The translations under genes were made by a program, and so were the position numbers. 64,000 bases of DNA from Anas platyrhynchos. Its lineage: Eukaryota > Chordata > Aves > Anseriformes > Anatidae. How positions within the stretch are numbered: position 1 is the stretch's first letter; each line of letters opens with the position of its first letter. A model generated the notes under the pieces. The model did no database searches and was not told where the DNA came from. It saw only the letters and a program-made list of their open reading frames with translations. The stretch spans positions 3,125,501 to 3,189,500 of the forward strand of contig NC_092613.1 in NCBI RefSeq assembly GCF_047663525.1, read 5' to 3'. Below are positions 59,701-64,000 of the stretch, piece by piece.

Positions 59701-62700
59701 GGGCCACATCCTGCACCGAAGCCCAGTGCCCAGAGGACACCCGTCAGCGTCCAGCATTACAAAGTCTCGAGCAGCTGGGGCTCCTCTGTGCTCTTGGCGT
59801 CCTGCCCTTCCCTGTCCCCAGCTGCCCTCCTCAGGGACATGCTGGGGACAACCCCCCTCCTCTGGACACCAATGTCCACATGGAATGGAGGCGCCAGATG
59901 TTGGGGACCCATCCCAGAAGAACTCAATGTACCTGCACCCACGCCAAGAGATGAGACTCATCACTCTCCTGGCATCTTTAAGCACTGGGTCCTCCGCTCC
60001 AGCCATTGCCATGTCACTGCACGGCAGCATGCTGCCACGCCGCGACACAATGAGCCAGCACTGCAGCAGCTTTGCACAAGCTGTGTTCTGCTGGGCAGAC
60101 AGCAAACAGGTGGCAGCTCCAGACAAGGAGGACTTCACATCACCCCGGGGCCCCAAGATGCCCCAAACACCAGAGATCTGGCTCAGTTTCAGCCAGGGCT
60201 GTCAGGCGCCTTTTGGGAATTTGGGCAGGGGAGGACTCCTCTTGGATAGGGACAGGGGAGGCCCCCACCCCTGCTGCGAGCTGTAATGTCACCACCAAGT
60301 GTGACGTGCTTGCAGGACGAGTGGCTTGCTGTGGAAGGAGAAGCAGTGCAAAGGGATGCTGTGGAAAGCCAGCCCTGCTCTGAACTGCTGGGACCTGTGG
60401 CCTTTCCCTGCTGTCCCAGTAGGGTGGAAAGCGCAGACACAGCCTGTGGCAGAGGGTAACTCTCAACCCTTTGCACAAGCAGCTGGGAAGGGATGAGCTG
60501 AGCAGCAGCTTGCAGAGCCCAGCACCTGCATGGGGGGACCACAGAGATGGCCCTGTGAGCCAGCCCGCATCCAGGCACCTCACACCTCTCCTCCACCCTC
60601 GTAAGCATCCTTACCTCATTCTCCATAGTGCCAAACACTGCCACGCACATACAAAAGTCACCCATCTCTACAGGCTCCGGGGTGCCCTGTGTCATATCTT
60701 CCCTGCTCCACGCTCCACAGGTGGGAGTGGAGAGCAGCGTGCCGAGCAGCATGTCCTCTCCTCTAGCACGGCCTATCCTTTCACAGCACCTCTGTCTACA
60801 GGCATACAGTTGAAAACACCAAATCTTCACAAAATGTTCCTCCCTCTGACACCTTCCCAAGCAAAAACGGTGTTGTGCTGAAAGGCATCACCCCTGCAGC
60901 AGGCGAGGAGGCCAGAAGGTGCCAGGGAGCCCTCCAGTACGAGGACACATGCTGACCACAAAACGCAGACTTTGTTTCCGTTTATCCTCCTTCCCCAGCC
61001 CATGCTACACATGGGCAACCTGATGCTGGTTTCTCTTCACTGTCACCCAGGGACTGGTTCCCACCTCCTCCTAAGCACTGCCTGTGCCTCGGTTTTCCCA
61101 TGCTATGGGTTTTCAGAGAGGGCTTTTCCTGTGCTGGACAGGTGGGGAAAGAAGATTCTCCAACCAAGATAGTTCCCTCAAAATCACCAAAATGCCCCCA
61201 GCACCTCCCAGATCAGGCACTCCAGCACAGGTTTGTTGTGCCTCTGCACTGTTAGTGGGAAGAAAAGATGGCAATTAAAATAAATTAGAGGCTGGCAGCC
61301 CCATTTGTCATCAGGGAGCTGTTACAATCTGAATAGGGTGGGAACTCAGGCAGGAGACAATCAATAAAGCAGGGCTGTAAGGAGACACCCACCAACCTTC
61401 AGGCAGAGCCCCGAAATCAAAAGCCTGCCTGACTTTGCTATTGGAGCAGTGCTGGCCCTGAGGAAGGAAGGCGTGAGCTGAGTTCCCTCCAGCCCTTGGG
61501 TTTCCAAGTTGCAGCTGTGGGTAAGGCTTTGCTGCTCAAGGAGACCCTTTTGCACGGCGTAACGGGATCCTCTGCAACTTGGAGGAGCAGTGAATAATTC
61601 ATGGGCTCTGGCAGATCACGCAGCCTTGGGGCAGACCTGGGATTTTACCCTTCCTTCAGCCCAAGATGCTCCTAGGAACAAGGGGACCTTCCTACTCCTG
61701 AAGCACTGGGGACTGAAAAACACTTTGGGATCTCAGAGCCAGTGGGGGAGCTGAAGCAAAGCGCATTGTGCTGCTCCCAGCTGTCCCAGTGTGTCACCTG
61801 CCACGCATCAGCCCTGCAGCAGCTTCATATCGTCCTCCTGGGGGAACCCTGCTGAGCGCTTGTCTCTCTCCTTGAAGGCATTTCAGGACCATTTCAATCC
61901 CGTGCATGTCCACCTCTCCTGGTCCACCAGCAGCTCCATTGGTTCCCCTCCAGAAGGGCCAGGCTCAGCCCTGTACCTCTGTGGCCATTCCCAGCTGCTG
62001 TGGCCCAAGGAGCAAAGATGGACAGCTCTCAGGCAGGCAGTTACTCCTGGGGGAGGAAAACTGCGATGAACTGGGTGGTTACACAGCAGGTGCCCTGGAT
62101 TTGGCCTGCTGATGGACCCTGAAGGAAGATGACCTTGTTTTGGAAGCCCCAAGGGACCAGCACGTGGCTGCATGCTGCATCGAGGCAGTTGACAGGCACG
62201 GGGAGGTGGCTGGGAGCCACCTTGCCACCCCTGCCCCACATCTCCCCCTCTTCCACCCCAGCAGCCTCCATCCCTCCAACCTGCACTGGATCCCGTGGGT
62301 CTTCATCAAAAACCGTTCTGTACATTTGGTGCCTGGAGCTCCCTCAGCCATGGACTATGAATTCTTGCTAAATATATATTTAAGGGAGTCATGGGGATAT
62401 TTTTAAATGACCCCTGAAGCTATTTCTGCTTAATCTCCCTCACTTTTCCTCTGTCTCTCTCCCTGATCTCCTCCGCAGAGGATGAGAGCTCATTTTCATC
62501 TCTCCTGTCTGGGCGACAAGGAGCCTGGCTGAGCGCAGACAAAAGCCAGTCCAAAAATGAGCAGACAGAGCTGAGAGAGAACAGCACCCGGGTCTGCTCC
62601 AGCCCAGAGCAACCAGGGCGAAAAACCCCTCTGCAGCCCTGCCCAGGTATGCAAGGGGCTTTCGGCCCCTCTCTGATCTGAGAGGAGAGGAAACCCAACC

Positions 62701-64000
62701 ACTCAGCGTGAGACCCATGTGCAGTCCTGGTGCTGGGGCCAGCCTTCAGCCCACGCTCAAAAGCAAATACACCCCCGGCACGCTCCACTCACAGCCCTGC
62801 CCGCAGCCCCGCCACTTTCTCTCCACCCAGCCCAAGCCATTTCACTGCTCTGTGTCCCAGTTCCCCCACTGGACACCTGGGGGTAATCACCCGGCCCTGC
62901 GGCTGGGGGGCCCCGGTGCCTCCTGGCCCTGCAGCTGGAAGAGGTTATTTTCTGAGGCAGCCCTCAGGGGAAGGGCACTGGGTGTGCACTCACACACATG
63001 TGGATTTATTACACCTAAATGCTGCCAGGAGAGGCATACAAATGAGTGAAAAAGCCAAGGAACTATTTGTTTAACCCTTTCAGCCCCATGGCAGTCCCCT
63101 GCCCCATCCTCCTGCTGGTGCCCTTGAGAAGCTGCCCTTGTTCATCGCAGGCAAATGCTTGTTCATCTTCCCTGCAGGTGTGATTTGCCCTTCAGGCTCT
63201 GCCCATGGCCCATGCCATCAGTCCTGTTCACAGGCCATTAACTTCAGCATTGAGCTCTACCCCTCCCTCCCCTTTCCCCGACTGTTTCAGTTTGTGCATT
63301 TCTTAGATTTTTGCCTGACTCCTTTGGGTGGGTTTAGTGGAAGCAGCAGGATTGCCTGATGGCTTCCAGCAGAAAAGGGAGAAATGTTCCTCCTCTGTTC
63401 TCTCTCACTGACTCTCCATTGCTGTCTTCCCTCCCAGATTTCCTCACATGGAGCCCACCATTTGCTTTCTTACAGCAGTTCCCCTGCTGCTCAGGCACTT
63501 CCAGGTGCCTCCAGCCTGCGAGGCACAGACTGACCAGGCTCCCTATGGGAAATGCAGACAAGAGCAGGTAGTAAAGCAAGGAGGGAATCTAACTCCCCGA
63601 GCCTGAAGCAGGATTTAACCCACATCTGGACCATCCTGAGCGAGCAGCCTCATTCTGAAGCCTGCATTTCTCCAGTAAGATTTAACCATCAGGGTCCAGC
63701 CTGGACTTCTCACACAGACTCCCCCAAAGCATCCCACAAGGCACGTGGAGGAGCATGGACATGGGAACAGACGTCTCACAGCCCAAGGACACTCAGAGCT
63801 TAGGTTTTGATCCAAATCTCTCCAGAAAGCTTTATGAGACTCTAGTTGCTTTTCCCTGGTGCTTAATGACCTCGGGGGTAGAGGCTGCCAGTAATCAGGT
63901 TACCATCACTCTGCCGAGATGCAATAAGCGCTGCTGACACTCACAGTGCATTCATGGCAAGCTACATTGCGTGAGTTGGTGCAGCCTGTTTCTCCCTGGG
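56800..64000. other. Region beyond the RBM15 promoter without a recognised gene
   Basis: Synteny predicts KCNC4 further right on the minus strand, but none of its conserved exons (S1-S6 or the C-terminal tail) is visible. The stretch holds an A-run at 58886-58903 and two short AT-rich islands in GC-moderate sequence (58255-58350 and 59565-59655). The rest shows no coding exon, RNA gene or CR1 copy that I can support. Confidence 0.5.

Noticed and set aside
60189-60860. 223-codon minus-strand frame in the right intergenic region
   Set aside because: I see no recognisable domain, signal peptide or splice context, and the overlapping plus-strand frames are similar in length.
57000-64000. Search for KCNC4 3' exons, expected here from synteny
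   Set aside because: No frame on the minus strand shows the Kv3 C-terminal motifs or the pore, so the gene must lie beyond the window.

Overview
The window looks like avian nuclear DNA, probably a microchromosome. It has compact vertebrate genes with GT-AG introns, CpG-island promoters and several CR1 LINE copies, the dominant bird retrotransposon. No retroviral or other virus-derived element was recognised. Gene order is KCNA10(+) - CYM/embryonic pepsinogen(-) - PROK1(-) - LAMTOR5(+) - SLC16A4(+) - RBM15(-). From memory, this is the mirror image of the human 1p13.3 block RBM15-SLC16A4-LAMTOR5-PROK1-(CYMP)-KCNA10. The embryonic pepsinogen is close to, but clearly different from, the chicken protein as I remember it, so the species is probably not Gallus. 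A waterfowl is possible but unproven.

Layout. 1-4.5 kb: non-coding, with a CR1 copy at 3.7-4.1 kb. 4.6-6.3 kb: KCNA10, a single coding exon for a Kv1-type potassium channel. 10.2-13.8 kb: a nine-exon, apparently intact pepsinogen of the chymosin group with a TATA box. 17.9-20.6 kb: PROK1 in three exons, also with a TATA box. 22.1-24.4 kb: LAMTOR5 in four exons from a CpG island that carries a perfect CLEAR-type palindrome. 26.9-37.3 kb: SLC16A4 in nine coding exons, the first contributing only 16 coding bases. A CR1 LINE lies 57 bp past its stop codon. 37.4-48 kb: no recognised gene, with CR1 copies at 37.4-38.4 and 38.8-39.2 kb. 48.2-52.9 kb: probably the long RBM15 3' UTR. 52.9-55.8 kb: RBM15, intronless in its coding part. 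55.8-56.8 kb: the RBM15 CpG-island promoter, with twelve ATTGG (inverted CCAAT) boxes all in one orientation. 56.8-64 kb: no gene seen.

These genes do not form one pathway. They include a voltage-gated potassium channel, a secreted digestive protease, a secreted prokineticin ligand, a Ragulator/mTORC1 scaffold subunit, an orphan monocarboxylate-transporter-family protein and an m6A-writer-associated RNA-binding protein. The interest lies mainly in regulatory architecture: the directional CCAAT array at RBM15, the CLEAR site and G-run introns of LAMTOR5, and the short coding exon of SLC16A4. A diverged tandem duplication downstream of RBM15 and a possible loss of an RBM15 alternative splice donor are also worth checking. 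Exon boundaries were read by eye from splice consensus, reading frame and recalled family sequences; nothing was run against a database.
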